47,715 nucleotides of DNA from Flavobacteriales bacterium CG_4_9_14_3_um_filter_40_17 (GCA_002790195.1 PFUR01000013.1:1-47715); one strand, 5' to 3'. Shown: positions 1 through 9,013, numbered from the stretch's first letter. Program-made: numbers and translations. Notes: generated by a model not told the origin, from the letters alone.

Positions 1-38
1 CGCTGTCCTTACAAAATCCATCCGTTTTGTTTATTTTT

Positions 39-69
39 AAGGTTTTATTTCCAACCTTGTTAAAACCTT
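39..69. other. Inverted repeat upstream of the Asp-box gene
   Basis: Nine-base arms AAGGTTTTA (39-47) and TAAAACCTT (61-69) flank a 13-nt loop and end four bases before the start codon at 74. A smaller hairpin, ACAAAA (11-16) with TTTTGT (25-30), lies just before it and is followed by TTATTTTT, so it could be the terminator of a gene outside the window. The larger hairpin would sit over the translation start. No further function can be assigned. Confidence 0.35.
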
Positions 70-73
70 TCCC

Positions 74-2929
74 ATGCATAAACATTTTACCACCCTGTTT
101 GCACTCTTTTTGGCGACCGCAAACGTGCTTGCACAGTCGGTGGCCACGCCCGCCGATGAAGTCCTTAAAGCCTTAAAAACCAAAGAAGCACTCACGAAAA
201 ACTCCCTCGTACAAAATGTCCCTTTTCAAAACATCGGCCCAAACATCATGAGCGGGCGTGTGGTGGATTTAGATGTAAACCCCGGCAAACCCAGCGAGTT
301 TTATGTGGCGTATGCTTCAGGCGGTTTGTGGTTTACCGATAACAACGGCACCACTTTCCAACCGGTTTTTGACCATGCGCCTACGCAAAACATCGGCGAC
401 ATTGCTGTCGATTGGAAAAACGGGACTATTTGGGTCGGCACCGGCGAGAACAATTCATCGCGTTCGTCCTATGCCGGAATCGGTATCCTGAAAAGTACAG
501 ACCAAGGGAAAACTTGGGAAAACGTCGGTTTACCCGATTCGCATCACATCGGGCGCATCATCCTCAACCCGAACAATCCGGATGAAGTGGTAATTGGAGT
601 GCTCGGACATCTATATTCTCCCAACGCGGAAAGAGGTATTTTCAAAACGAAAGACGGTGGCAAAACTTGGCAAAAAACTTTGTTTATCGACGAAAATACT
701 GGCATCATCGATGTGGCTTATGCGCCCGGAAATTTTAAAATTCAATATGCTTCAGCTTGGCAAAAAGACCGCAAAGCATGGAATTTTGACGGCAGTGGTG
801 CAGGCTCGGGCATATATAAAAGTACCGATGGCGGCGACTCATGGACTTTGCTGACCACGGCTGAAAGTGGTTTTCCGACCGGGAGTGGCGTGGGTAGAAC
901 CGGCCTATCGGTTTTTGACGAAAACACCGTTTATGCCGTGCACGACAATCAATTTCACAGGCCGGCAACAGCTTCAAAATCCAAAACAGACGCGCTGGCC
1001 AAAGAGGATTTCAAAACCATCAGCATTGCGGATTTTTTAAACTTAGACAACAAAAAACTCAACGATTACCTGAAAAACAATGGTTTTCAAGAAAAATACC
1101 GCGCCGAAAACGTGAAGCAACTTGTGCGCAACGGTAGCGTGAAACCCATCGATTTGTCAAAATACCTGGAAGATGCCAACGCGCAATTGTTTGACACGCC
1201 TGTGATTGGTGCTGAAGTCTATCGTACCGAAGACGGGGGCGAAACTTGGAAGAAAACCCACGAAGGTTTTATCGACGATTTGTTTTATTCCTATGGTTAT
1301 TATTTTGCGCAAATCAACGTCAATCCAAAGAATGCCAACCATATATACCTTGGTGGTGTGCCGCTCATCAAATCGGAAGATGGCGGGAAAACTTTCAAAT
1401 CCATTGACAAAGAAAACGTGCACAGCGATCACCACGCACTTTGGATAGACCCGAATTTGCCCGGGCATTTGGTCAACGGCAACGATGGAGGTGTCAACAT
1501 TACGTTCGATGACGGGAAAAACTGGCTCAAAGCTAACGATCCGGCTGTGGCGCAGTATTATTTCATCAATGTGGACAACCAAAAACCTTATCATGTCTAT
1601 GGAGGAATGCAGGACAACGGGGTTTGGAAAGGCTCCAACACCTATAGTGCTTCCAAAAGCTGGCAGACCGATGGTGAATATCCATACAAAGAAATCATGG
1701 GTGGCGACGGCATGCAGGTACAAATCGACAACCGAAATGTGAATATCGTCTATACCGGATTTCAATTTGGCAATTACTACCGACTCGATTTGGCTAAAAA
1801 CGACAATAAACCCATCACACCGCAACACGACTTGGGCGAATCTCCTTTTCGGTTCAATTGGCAAACTCCGATATTGTTGTCGCCGCACAACCAAGACATC
1901 TTGTATTTCGGTTCCAATCAGCTGCATCGTTCGTTGGACAAAGGCAATACTTGGGAAAGTATTTCCCCCGATTTGACCCAAGGCGGAAAATCCGGCAACG
2001 TGGCTTACGGAACGCTGACAGCCATTTCCGAATCGCCTTTCCAATTTGGTTTGATTTACGTTGGGACGGATGATGGAAATGTGCAACTCACGCGCAATGG
2101 CGGTGGCAGCTGGGAAAAGATTTCCGTGAGTTTTCCCAAAGATTTGTGGGTGTCGCGCATGGTGGCATCGGCACACAAAAAAGAAAGAGTTTACGCAAGC
2201 CTCAATGGTTACCGTTGGGATGATTTTAAACCCTATGTTTACGTGAGTGAAGACTTTGGCAAGACGTGGAAAAACATCAGCAACAACCTGCCAATCTCGC
2301 CGGTAAACGTCATCAAAGAAGACCCGAAAGCAGCCAATTTGTTATACGTCGGAACAGACGACGGCGTGTATGTGAGTTTTGACAGGGGCGGAAGGTGGGA
2401 ACTCTTTTCTGCCGGTTTGCCCAAAGTGGCGGTACATGATTTGGTGGTACATCCGGAAGCTAACGACTTGATTATCGGCACCCACGGGCGTTCGCTTTAT
2501 AAAGCCGACGTATCCTTCTTGCAAAGCTTGGCACAAGAAAAATCGATGCCGGCACTGAAACTTTTCAAACTCGAAGATATGCGGTCTTCACCGCGTTGGG
2601 GAAATTCGTTTAGCGCGTGGCGGCCCGCATTTGAACCCAAAACAACTTTTGCCTTTTATGCAGCGACAGCCGGGAATTACGAGCTCAGCATCAAGGACGA
2701 AAAAGGGAATGTGCTGCAACGAAACACAGGAACGGCTGTGCGCGGTTTCAATTACGCCGAAAACAATCTGACTATTGATGAAACTCTGCTCAAAACCCTA
2801 CAGAAAAAGCAAAAAGACTACAAAGTCACCGCAGCTAAAAACGGAAAGTATTATTTACCGAAAGGAAAATATGCCTTGCGCATTTCTCAAAACGGGCAAA
2901 CTTCGGAAGCGCAGTGGGAAGTGAAGTAG
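74..2929 (+). CDS. Secreted Asp-box (VPS10/sortilin-like) beta-propeller protein
   Basis: A 951-residue exported protein with an N-terminal signal peptide ending near VLAQS (about residue 21). About ten Asp-box motifs of the S/T-x-D-x-G-x-T/S-W type are visible, for example STDQGKTW, TKDGGKTW, TEDGGETW, SLDKGNTW and SEDFGKTW. These are the hallmark of BNR/VPS10 beta-propellers such as those annotated as sortilin-like or glycosyl-hydrolase-like proteins in Bacteroidota. The last 150 residues look like an Ig-like beta domain (NYELSIKDEKG) and not a canonical type IX sorting domain, so export to the periplasm or another surface route is likely. The substrate cannot be told: the family contains sialidase-like enzymes and non-catalytic binding proteins. 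It stands alone, with a pseudogene downstream. Confidence 0.85.
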   Translation: MHKHFTTLFALFLATANVLAQSVATPADEVLKALKTKEALTKNSLVQNVPFQNIGPNIMSGRVVDLDVNPGKPSEFYVAYASGGLWFTDNNGTTFQPVFDHAPTQNIGDIAVDWKNGTIWVGTGENNSSRSSYAGIGILKSTDQGKTWENVGLPDSHHIGRIILNPNNPDEVVIGVLGHLYSPNAERGIFKTKDGGKTWQKTLFIDENTGIIDVAYAPGNFKIQYASAWQKDRKAWNFDGSGAGSGIYKSTDGGDSWTLLTTAESGFPTGSGVGRTGLSVFDENTVYAVHDNQFHRPATASKSKTDALAKEDFKTISIADFLNLDNKKLNDYLKNNGFQEKYRAENVKQLVRNGSVKPIDLSKYLEDANAQLFDTPVIGAEVYRTEDGGETWKKTHEGFIDDLFYSYGYYFAQINVNPKNANHIYLGGVPLIKSEDGGKTFKSIDKENVHSDHHALWIDPNLPGHLVNGNDGGVNITFDDGKNWLKANDPAVAQYYFINVDNQKPYHVYGGMQDNGVWKGSNTYSASKSWQTDGEYPYKEIMGGDGMQVQIDNRNVNIVYTGFQFGNYYRLDLAKNDNKPITPQHDLGESPFRFNWQTPILLSPHNQDILYFGSNQLHRSLDKGNTWESISPDLTQGGKSGNVAYGTLTAISESPFQFGLIYVGTDDGNVQLTRNGGGSWEKISVSFPKDLWVSRMVASAHKKERVYASLNGYRWDDFKPYVYVSEDFGKTWKNISNNLPISPVNVIKEDPKAANLLYVGTDDGVYVSFDRGGRWELFSAGLPKVAVHDLVVHPEANDLIIGTHGRSLYKADVSFLQSLAQEKSMPALKLFKLEDMRSSPRWGNSFSAWRPAFEPKTTFAFYAATAGNYELSIKDEKGNVLQRNTGTAVRGFNYAENNLTIDETLLKTLQKKQKDYKVTAAKNGKYYLPKGKYALRISQNGQTSEAQWEVK

Positions 2930-3002
2930 TGCGCGAGTTGCTCAACCACATTAGCTGTATTTGAGGACACTTTCCTAACACGACAAGAAATAAAAACTGC
3001 AA

Positions 3003-3465
3003 ATGTGAACGAAAATCATACGCACAACACCTGACTGCAAAATCGTGAGTTCGAGAATCCTAAACGTTTCAAGAGAAATTGTTTAACGCGCTCGGTCAGA
3101 CCCTAACCATCTTAAAAATTGGTGGGGTTCGGCAGGTTTTACAAACACTTTCCAAACTTTTGACTTTCGAGTAGGCGGAAAATGGAGTCTTATCATGCAC
3201 GTGTCGTAAAAAGGGAATTAGGCCAACGAATGTGAGTTTATAAAAATCGAAAAAACCCTCACTTATTGCTTGGAAACGCTATTCAAAACCCATTTTTCAA
3301 GTCGTAGCCACCTTTGAAGAAGACTAAAGTGAACGAACAAAAGTTATTTTCAAAATGCTTTTTAACTCGGCGAATGCGTGAGGGAAAATAAAACCATTTG
3401 TAGTTGACAAAAACGAAGAAAATTTCGATAGATTGGAAAAAGAATTGACTCAAATGACTTTATAA
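3003..3465 (+). pseudogene. Decayed SRPBCC / AHSA1-like (START fold) gene
   Basis: No open frame survives, but reading across frames gives a recognisable SRPBCC/AHSA1 protein. From 3045 in one frame: SRILNVSREIV, a stop, then DPNHLKNWWGSAGFTNTF (from about 3096), FDFRVGGKWSLIMH, two stops, then NECEFIKIE. After a frameshift in the A/C run near 3249-3258 the next frame gives LIAWKRYSKPIFQVVATFEE, a stop, TKVIFKMLF, a stop, and KPFVVDKNEENFDRLEKEL, ending at a TAA (3463-3465). Another frameshift near 3055 separates an N-terminal NREFE piece. These are the conserved blocks of the Activator-of-Hsp90-ATPase-like family (WTDP-WWGP, GG-W, KP-FVVDK). With at least four stops and two frameshifts the gene is dead. 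The rest of 2930-3673 shows no gene. Confidence 0.82.
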
Positions 3466-3614
3466 TTCAGAGTAATCATATTCTAAAATGTGTAAATTCA
3501 ACATTCCCTGCTTTCTGAAAACTGGTAGAATTCAGTATAATTTTTCAACATCTACTTTTCCAATCATCAAAACAAACCCGTTTAAGATTAACCTCGGCAT
3601 GTCAAATAAATTTC

Positions 3615-3622
3615 TATATTTG
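3615..3622 (+). promoter_or_regulatory. Bacteroidota -7 element for the DUF1080 gene
   Basis: TATATTTG matches the TAnnTTTG consensus exactly, 51 bases before the start at 3674. No convincing TTG -33 element is seen at the usual distance. Confidence 0.5.
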
Positions 3623-3673
3623 ATAAGTTAAATTTAAAAAAGCGCAGCAACCAACCAAAACCCAACCGGACTC

Positions 3674-4291
3674 ATGAAAATTTTAGAAAACAAATTGTCA
3701 TTCAGCCCTATTTTTTATGGACTTATTTTCAGTATTTTATGTTCGGGCTGTGCCCTAAACAAATCGCTCTTTAACGGGAAAGACCTAAGCGGTTGGAAAG
3801 CCTACGGCACCGAAAAATGGTATGTCGAAAACGATCAAATCATTTGCGAAAGTGGCTCCGATGCACAATATGGCTATTTGGGTACGCAGAAAAACTACAA
3901 AGATTTTATCCTCGAATTGGAATTTAAACAAGAAGCCGACGGCAACAGCGGAGTCTTTATCCGCTCGAAGGTTGACGGCGTAAAAGTCAGCGGCTGGCAG
4001 GTGGAAGTAGCCCCTCCCGGACAGCACAGCGGTGGGATTTACGAATCTTACGGCAGAGGTTGGCTCATCATACCCGAGCCGGACAAAGAAAAAACCTTGA
4101 AGATGGGCGAATGGAACACGATGAAAATCAAAGTAGTCGGTTCGGAAGTCACTACTTGGCTGAACGGCACAAAAATGGTGCAAATCAAAGATGATAAAAT
4201 CGGAAAAGGCGAAGGCGGAATCGCACTTCAAATCCACGATGGCGGTGGGATAAAAGTTCGTTGGCGCAATCTGTTTATCAGGGAATTGTAG
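3674..4291 (+). CDS. DUF1080 (3-keto-disaccharide hydrolase-like) lipoprotein
   Basis: A 205-residue lipoprotein: hydrophobic leader followed by a lipobox LCSGC with the lipidated cysteine at residue 26. The mature part begins with SLFNGKDLSGWKAYG, the typical opening of DUF1080 domains, and carries NSGVFIRS and the closing IALQIHDGGGIKVRWRNLFIREL, the family's C-terminal signature of a concanavalin-like beta-sandwich. Characterised relatives act on 3-keto-glycosides. The next gene is a Gfo/Idh/MocA oxidoreductase, a partner seen repeatedly in oxidation/cleavage routes for glycosides, so a joint role in sugar-conjugate breakdown outside the cytoplasm is a reasonable inference. The substrate is unknown. 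Confidence 0.85.
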   Translation: MKILENKLSFSPIFYGLIFSILCSGCALNKSLFNGKDLSGWKAYGTEKWYVENDQIICESGSDAQYGYLGTQKNYKDFILELEFKQEADGNSGVFIRSKVDGVKVSGWQVEVAPPGQHSGGIYESYGRGWLIIPEPDKEKTLKMGEWNTMKIKVVGSEVTTWLNGTKMVQIKDDKIGKGEGGIALQIHDGGGIKVRWRNLFIREL

Positions 4292-4309
4292 GGAGGTCAC
4301 CTGCCTGCA

Positions 4310-4329
4310 GTCAGGCAGGGAAGTCGGGA
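4310..4329. repeat. REP-like palindrome CCTGCCTG-CAGT-CAGGCAGG
   Basis: A perfect GC-rich palindrome with 8-base arms (4310-4317 and 4322-4329) and a four-base CAGT loop, 18 bases after the DUF1080 stop in otherwise AT-rich DNA. It lacks an immediate T-tract, so it is a poor terminator. It looks like one copy of a dispersed palindromic repeat family. Confidence 0.55.
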
Positions 4330-4451
4330 GTCAGAAGTTTTTTAAAAACTAAAACGTGCCAAACATTTTTTAGTTCTTTCTATTTTTTTTATTTTTTTTA
4401 TTTTAAAATTGACCATTGCCTTGATTCAAATAAACTATAAATTCCATAATT

Positions 4452-5798
4452 ATGAACGATAAAAACAGAAGAAACTTTATCAAGCAAGCCGGGTTAGCGG
4501 GCGTGGGTTTGCTTTCAGCCCCGGCCATTACGACAACTGCTGCACCTACTATTCAGTTGTTGAAACGAAACCATCTACAGTCCGATAAGCAACAACTGAA
4601 TTATGCCCTTATCGGTGCCGGTGGAATGGGAACAGAAGACATGAAAACGGCCTTGATGCACGAGGGAGTAAACATCGTGGCGGTCTGCGATTTGTACACC
4701 GGCAGGATTGAAGAAGCTAAAAAAAACTTTGGCAACACGCTCTTCACCACCGACAATTACAAAGAAATACTCCTTCGAAAAGATGTTGATGTAGTGATTA
4801 TCGGCACGCCCGATCATTGGCACAAACAGATTGCCATCGATGCGCTCAATGCAGGAAAACATGTTTATTGCGAAAAACCGATGGTTCACAGCGTGGATGA
4901 AGGCCATCAGCTGGTGGATGCGTGGAAAAAATCGGGTAAAATAATGATGATAGGCAGTCAGGGTCTGTCGTCTTTGGGAAATGAAAAAGCCAAGGAATTG
5001 TTGGCTGCTGGAGCCATTGGCGAACTCAATTATGCTGAAGGGTTTTGGGCGCGTCATTCTCCCGTCGGAGCTTGGCAATACGCCATTCCGGCCGATGCAT
5101 CCGAAAAAACCGTCAATTGGAAAAGGTATCTGTCCAACACCACCCAAAGGTCTTTTGACCCGCTTCGCTTCTTCAGATGGCGGAATTATTTAGATTATGG
5201 AACTGGTATGTCCGGCGATTTGTTTGTACATCTGTTTTCGAGCCTGCATTTTATCACCAATTCAAAAGGCCCGGATATCATCAGCGCACTCGGTGGGCTC
5301 CGGTATTGGAAAGATGGCAGGGAAGTCCCCGATGTATTGTTGGGTACGTTTAACTATCCCGAAGTAACCGAACACCCTGGATTTAATCTTTCCCTGCGAT
5401 GCAATTTTGTGGATGGTACCAGTGGCACCACCTACCTGCGGATAGTCGGCAGCAAAGGCTCGATGGATGTAAAATGGGAAGAGGTCGTACTCCGCACTAA
5501 TAACGTTTCGACGGATGACCCTTTTGAGTTGGCAAAAATAAAACAGCAAGGCGGTGAAGTTTCTGAACGCAAGCGGATTTTAGCACCAAACGAGGTAGTT
5601 TATAAGGCAGAAGACGGTTATAAAGGCGCGCATTACGACCATCATGGAAACCTCATCAACGCCATCCGCAACAAAGGAAGCGTGGTGGAAGACCCGGTTT
5701 TTGGCTTTCGGGCTGCCGCACCGGCATTGCTTTGCAACGCCAGCTATGCGCAAAATAAATTCGTGCACTGGGATCCTGTACAAATGCGGGTAATGTAG
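4452..5798 (+). CDS. Tat-exported Gfo/Idh/MocA family oxidoreductase
   Basis: A 448-residue NAD(P)-dependent oxidoreductase. The N-terminus has a twin-arginine motif (RRNFIK, residues 6-11) and a hydrophobic stretch, so it is probably exported folded with its cofactor. The Rossmann motif GAGGMG is at 55-60, and the conserved EKP of the family (catalytic-region lysine) is at 141-143. The C-terminal domain (from about 170) is of the GFO_IDH_MocA type with a YWKDGREVPDV segment common in the Bacteroidota subfamily. These enzymes usually oxidise or reduce a sugar hydroxyl. It follows the DUF1080 lipoprotein by 160 bases and probably works with it. The exact substrate is not deducible. Confidence 0.87.
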   Translation: MNDKNRRNFIKQAGLAGVGLLSAPAITTTAAPTIQLLKRNHLQSDKQQLNYALIGAGGMGTEDMKTALMHEGVNIVAVCDLYTGRIEEAKKNFGNTLFTTDNYKEILLRKDVDVVIIGTPDHWHKQIAIDALNAGKHVYCEKPMVHSVDEGHQLVDAWKKSGKIMMIGSQGLSSLGNEKAKELLAAGAIGELNYAEGFWARHSPVGAWQYAIPADASEKTVNWKRYLSNTTQRSFDPLRFFRWRNYLDYGTGMSGDLFVHLFSSLHFITNSKGPDIISALGGLRYWKDGREVPDVLLGTFNYPEVTEHPGFNLSLRCNFVDGTSGTTYLRIVGSKGSMDVKWEEVVLRTNNVSTDDPFELAKIKQQGGEVSERKRILAPNEVVYKAEDGYKGAHYDHHGNLINAIRNKGSVVEDPVFGFRAAAPALLCNASYAQNKFVHWDPVQMRVM

Positions 5799-5809
5799 AA
5801 GCTGGATTT

Positions 5810-6278
5810 TTATGATGTTTCATTCAGAAAATCAAATAGGTATTCCTCCTTGAATTCAATTTCATTTTTTTTTAATAACTCCATATATTCTGATTTGAAT
5901 GTTTTGTTTTTGTAGTGTCCCTTTTGGTTCATTACATATTTCACCACTTTATCCACTTGTGAATGAGCGTAGGAAAATACGCCAAAACCTTCTTGCCATT
6001 GAAATTTGTAGACCAACAATTTGTTTTCGTTGATAAAGGCAATACTTGATTTTTTGATTTCTCTTTCCAAATCGGATAGGCAACAGCTTGGACTGATGCT
6101 GATGAAAAAATGAATATGGTTTTTCTACGCCGTTTATAGCATACATTTTTTGTCCTTTACTTTGTACAATTCCGGTGATGTATTGAAACAGGCGTTCTTC
6201 CCACGCGGGTTTTATATGCGCATGTATGTTTCTGACAGCAAAGACAATTTGAATATAAATTCGGGAATAGTTGCTCAT
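5810..6278 (-). pseudogene. IS200/REP-type tyrosine transposase (Y1_Tnp), frameshifted
   Basis: Two overlapping minus-strand frames rebuild one Y1 transposase of about 155 residues. The first begins MSNYSRIYIQIVFAVR at 6278 and runs to KMYAINGVE. Removing one base from the T5 run at 6120-6124 (A5 on the coding strand) restores VENHIHFFISI, including the HxH metal-binding motif, and continues in frame with LEREIKKSSIAFINENK and FQWQEGFGVFSYAHSQVDKVVKYVMNQ, where the tyrosine of VVKYVMNQ is the expected nucleophile. The C-terminus FKEEYLFDFLNE is complete. A single-base homopolymer insertion therefore breaks an otherwise intact HUH transposase. The stop is 12 bases from the end of the oxidoreductase gene. 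A sequencing error at the homopolymer is the main alternative. Confidence 0.85.
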
Positions 6279-6295
6279 GGTGCTTGGGGTTTTAT

Positions 6296-6312
6296 CAATC
6301 CCGTGGGGATTG
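6296..6312. repeat. Palindrome CAATCCC-GTG-GGGATTG beside the transposase
   Basis: Perfect 7-base arms (6296-6302 and 6306-6312) and a three-base loop, 17 bases upstream of the transposase start. A second hairpin, TTATGC-TTCCG-GCATAA, is at 6398-6414. HUH transposases of the IS200 and REP-associated groups recognise such hairpins, so these are candidate substrates. Confidence 0.5.
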
Positions 6313-6460
6313 CACGTTAATAGAAATGTGTTGTGAGGTGTATGTTCGACCCGACGAGGCCGCAGGTTTCATTTTGCATCAATGTTTTATGAACGTGTTA
6401 TGCTTCCGGCATAAACAAAATAAATGAACGATAAAAAAATATTCCTACATAAGATTATGC

Positions 6461-6468
6461 TATTTTTG
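6461..6468 (+). promoter_or_regulatory. -7 element for the M1-type peptidase gene
   Basis: TATTTTTG fits TAnnTTTG, 43 bases before the ATG at 6512. A -33 TTG is not evident. Confidence 0.45.
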
Positions 6469-6511
6469 TTTGATACCGTTTTAAAGAGATTCCCCTTCAA
6501 ATTAAAATCTA

Positions 6512-8119
6512 ATGATGAATAGATTCACCCTCCTTTTTTTTATATCGGTTTCCGTAGTTTTAAATGCACAAAATTTCTCCCGCAAAGACAGTTTGCAAGG
6601 TAGTTTACGCCCGGAGCGAACGAGCTTCAATGTCTTGCGTTACGATTTGAATATCAAGATTAATACGGATAAAAAAATTATTTCTGGATACAACGATATT
6701 TTCTTTGAAGTAATGGAAAACACCCATCGCATCCAACTCGATTTATTTACTGACATGCAGGTTGATTCGATTGTTTTTCAAAGAAAAAAATTAACCTATA
6801 CACGCGAATTCAATGCGGTTTTTATTGATTTTGAGGGGTCTTTAACAAAAGGAAAACAAGACACGCTTCGGTTTTATTATTCCGGTAAGCCACTGACGGC
6901 AAAAAATGCACCTTGGGACGGCGGTTTTGTATGGAGAAAAGACAAAGCCGGCAAACCGTGGATTGGTGTGGCGGTTCAAGGCACCGGTGCGAGTTTGTGG
7001 TATCCGGTCAAAGACCACCAAAGCGACGAACCCGATTTGGGCGCGACCATCAAAGTGGCTGTTCCGGATGGTTTGATGAATGTCTCCAACGGGCGTTTGT
7101 TGGGAAGCGAAAAGTTGCTAGATGGCTATACGCGTTGGGATTGGGAAGTCAAAAACCCAATCAACAGTTACAATATAACCATTAATGTAGGCGATTATGT
7201 GCATTTTGGGGAAAACTACAACGGACTGGATTTGGACTATTACGTGCTACGGGAAAATCTCCCGGCGGCAAAAGTTCAGTTCGAAGAGGTCAAACCGATG
7301 ATGGATTGTTTTCAAGAAAAATTTGGCATCTATCCTTTTACAGGCGACAGCTACAAACTGGTGGACACACCCTATCTCGGGATGGAACATCAAAGCGCGG
7401 TGGCTTATGGCAACCAATACCGAAAAGGCTATCTGGGCAACGATTTGTCAGGAACAGGCATTGGTTTAAAATTCGATTTTATCATCATACACGAGTCGGC
7501 TCATGAATGGTTTGGCAACAGCATCACCTCATCTGACATAGCCGATATGTGGATACACGAAGGATTCACGACCTATGCCGAATCGGTTTTTGTGGAATGC
7601 GAATGGGGTTACGACAAGGCGATGCAATACATCAACGGACAAAGCAATTTGGTGCGGAATGATGCGCCTGTTATCGGTGAATATGGGGTAAACAAAAAAG
7701 GTTCGGGTGATATGTACCCAAAAGGCGCGTTGATGATAAACACCCTGCGGCACATCGTGAACAACGATGCCAAATGGTGGCGGATATTGCGTAAATATGT
7801 GGAAATATTCCGGCATCAGATTATCAACACACAAACGGTCATTGATTTTTTCAACAAGGAAACGGGTTTAAACCTCAGTCCGGTTTTCAGGCAATATCTG
7901 TATTATAAAAACATCCCGATACTCGAAGTTGAACCCGTAGAAAATTCTTTTAGATTCCGTTGGAAAACGGATGTAGAAAATTTCGAAATGACCTTCGAAT
8001 TTATTTACAACGGAAAAAAGTACCGGCAAACCGCCACGAACAATTGGCAACAATTTTCCGGAAAAGTAGATTTAGTCAAGATAGATTTCAACTCGCGGAA
8101 GTTTTTTTATAAAAAGTAA
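6512..8119 (+). CDS. M1 family (gluzincin) metallopeptidase, secreted
   Basis: A 535-residue protein with a signal peptide (cleavage near VLNAQ, about residue 20). The zinc site HESAHEW starts at H327 (H327, E328, H331), with the third ligand E350 in MWIHEGF, giving HExxH-x18-E. Upstream, YLGMEHQ corresponds to the aminopeptidase exopeptidase motif G-x-M-E-N, with H for N. The N-terminal beta domain (SFNVLRYDLNIKIN) is present, but the long C-terminal helical domain of classic aminopeptidase N is missing, as in short bacterial M1 members. It probably trims peptides in the periplasm. A strong terminator follows directly. Both ATG codons at 6512 and 6515 are possible starts. Confidence 0.9.
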   Translation: MMNRFTLLFFISVSVVLNAQNFSRKDSLQGSLRPERTSFNVLRYDLNIKINTDKKIISGYNDIFFEVMENTHRIQLDLFTDMQVDSIVFQRKKLTYTREFNAVFIDFEGSLTKGKQDTLRFYYSGKPLTAKNAPWDGGFVWRKDKAGKPWIGVAVQGTGASLWYPVKDHQSDEPDLGATIKVAVPDGLMNVSNGRLLGSEKLLDGYTRWDWEVKNPINSYNITINVGDYVHFGENYNGLDLDYYVLRENLPAAKVQFEEVKPMMDCFQEKFGIYPFTGDSYKLVDTPYLGMEHQSAVAYGNQYRKGYLGNDLSGTGIGLKFDFIIIHESAHEWFGNSITSSDIADMWIHEGFTTYAESVFVECEWGYDKAMQYINGQSNLVRNDAPVIGEYGVNKKGSGDMYPKGALMINTLRHIVNNDAKWWRILRKYVEIFRHQIINTQTVIDFFNKETGLNLSPVFRQYLYYKNIPILEVEPVENSFRFRWKTDVENFEMTFEFIYNGKKYRQTATNNWQQFSGKVDLVKIDFNSRKFFYKK

Positions 8120-8120
8120 A

Positions 8121-8154
8121 CCCGAAAGGTTTTGAAAACCTTTCGGGGTTTTTT
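8121..8154 (+). terminator. Strong intrinsic terminator after the M1 peptidase
   Basis: Perfect 13-base arms CCCGAAAGGTTTT (8121-8133) and AAAACCTTTCGGG (8135-8147) followed by GTTTTTT, two bases after the stop codon. It separates the peptidase from panB. Confidence 0.9.
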
Positions 8155-8166
8155 ATATCAATTCCG

Positions 8167-8174
8167 TACTTTTG
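8167..8174 (+). promoter_or_regulatory. panB -7 promoter element
   Basis: TACTTTTG fits TAnnTTTG exactly and lies 20 bases before the chosen panB start at 8195, just after the preceding terminator. It also argues against the longer upstream reading frame from 8132, which would begin inside the terminator and ahead of the promoter. Confidence 0.6.
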
Positions 8175-8194
8175 GCCTACCAAACAACAAGCAC

Positions 8195-9013
8195 ATGTCC
8201 ACTGCAAAAAAAGATTACAAACGCATCACCACCAAATCGCTTTTTGAGATGAAAAGCCGGGGTGAAAAAATATCCATGCTTACTGCCTACGACTACACCA
8301 TGGCCAAGATTGTTGACCATGCCGGCGTGGACGTGATTTTGGTAGGTGACTCAGCCTCCAACGTGATGGCCGGCCACGAAACTACTTTGCCCATTACTTT
8401 AGACCAAATGATTTACCACGCTTCGTCGGTGGTGCGTGCCATCAGCCGGAGTTTGGTGGTGGTCGATTTGCCTTTTGGCAGTTACCAATCCGACTCGAAA
8501 GAAGCACTCCGCTCAGCCATTCGGATTATGAAAGAAAGCGGTGCGCACGCCATCAAATTGGAAGGCGGCGGCGAGGTGAAAGATTCCATCAAAAAAATAC
8601 TCAACGCCGGAATCCCCGTGATGGGACATTTGGGTTTGACACCACAGTCTATCTATAAATTCGGAACCTATACCGTTCGCGCTAAGGAAGAAACTGAAGC
8701 CGGACAACTCATCGAAGATGCCAAATTGCTCGAACGCATCGGATGCTTTGCTATTGTACTCGAAAAAATCCCGGCGGCTTTAGCGAAGCAAGTAGCGGAG
8801 TCGATTTCCATCCCGGTCATCGGCATCGGAGCCGGCAATGGCGTGGACGGGCAAGTGCTCGTTTTGCACGATATGCTTGGCATGACCCACGAGTTCAGCC
8901 CGCGGTTTTTGCGCCGGTACATGAATTTGTATGAGGACATGAACAATGCCATTGCACAGTATGTCAGCGATGTGAAATCGAAAGACTTTCCAAACGAGGG
9001 GGAGCAGTATTAG
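8195..9013 (+). CDS. panB: 3-methyl-2-oxobutanoate hydroxymethyltransferase
   Basis: A 272-residue enzyme of pantothenate (and so coenzyme A) synthesis. It transfers a hydroxymethyl group from 5,10-methylene-tetrahydrofolate to 3-methyl-2-oxobutanoate in the cytoplasm. Seen in the sequence: [14 protein letters not shown], the [16 protein letters not shown] metal/substrate loop (D52), [20 protein letters not shown] and the C-terminal [20 protein letters not shown] start it at ATG 8195 ([12 protein letters not shown]); the same frame stays open back to 8132 but runs through a terminator. Its last 75 bases occur again at 13020-13094, on the far side of three accessory genes. Confidence 0.95.
   Translation: MSTAKKDYKRITTKSLFEMKSRGEKISMLTAYDYTMAKIVDHAGVDVILVGDSASNVMAGHETTLPITLDQMIYHASSVVRAISRSLVVVDLPFGSYQSDSKEALRSAIRIMKESGAHAIKLEGGGEVKDSIKKILNAGIPVMGHLGLTPQSIYKFGTYTVRAKEETEAGQLIEDAKLLERIGCFAIVLEKIPAALAKQVAESISIPVIGIGAGNGVDGQVLVLHDMLGMTHEFSPRFLRRYMNLYEDMNNAIAQYVSDVKSKDFPNEGEQY
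8939..9013 (+). repeat. Direct repeat, left copy (panB 3' end)
   Basis: The last 75 bases of panB, identical to 13020-13094 except at two positions (8947 T/A and 8974 G/A). Similarity stops abruptly at the TAG in both copies. Confidence 0.93.

Noticed and set aside
1157-2176. A 339-codon open frame antisense to the Asp-box protein
   Set aside because: It mirrors a gene with clear repeats and signal peptide, has no start context of its own and encodes no recognisable domain.
4575-5147. A 190-codon minus-strand frame inside the oxidoreductase gene
   Set aside because: It is a shadow of a conserved coding region without any motif.
8132-8194. N-terminal extension of PanB
   Set aside because: It would begin inside a strong terminator and upstream of the -7 element; homologues begin near the ATG at 8195.
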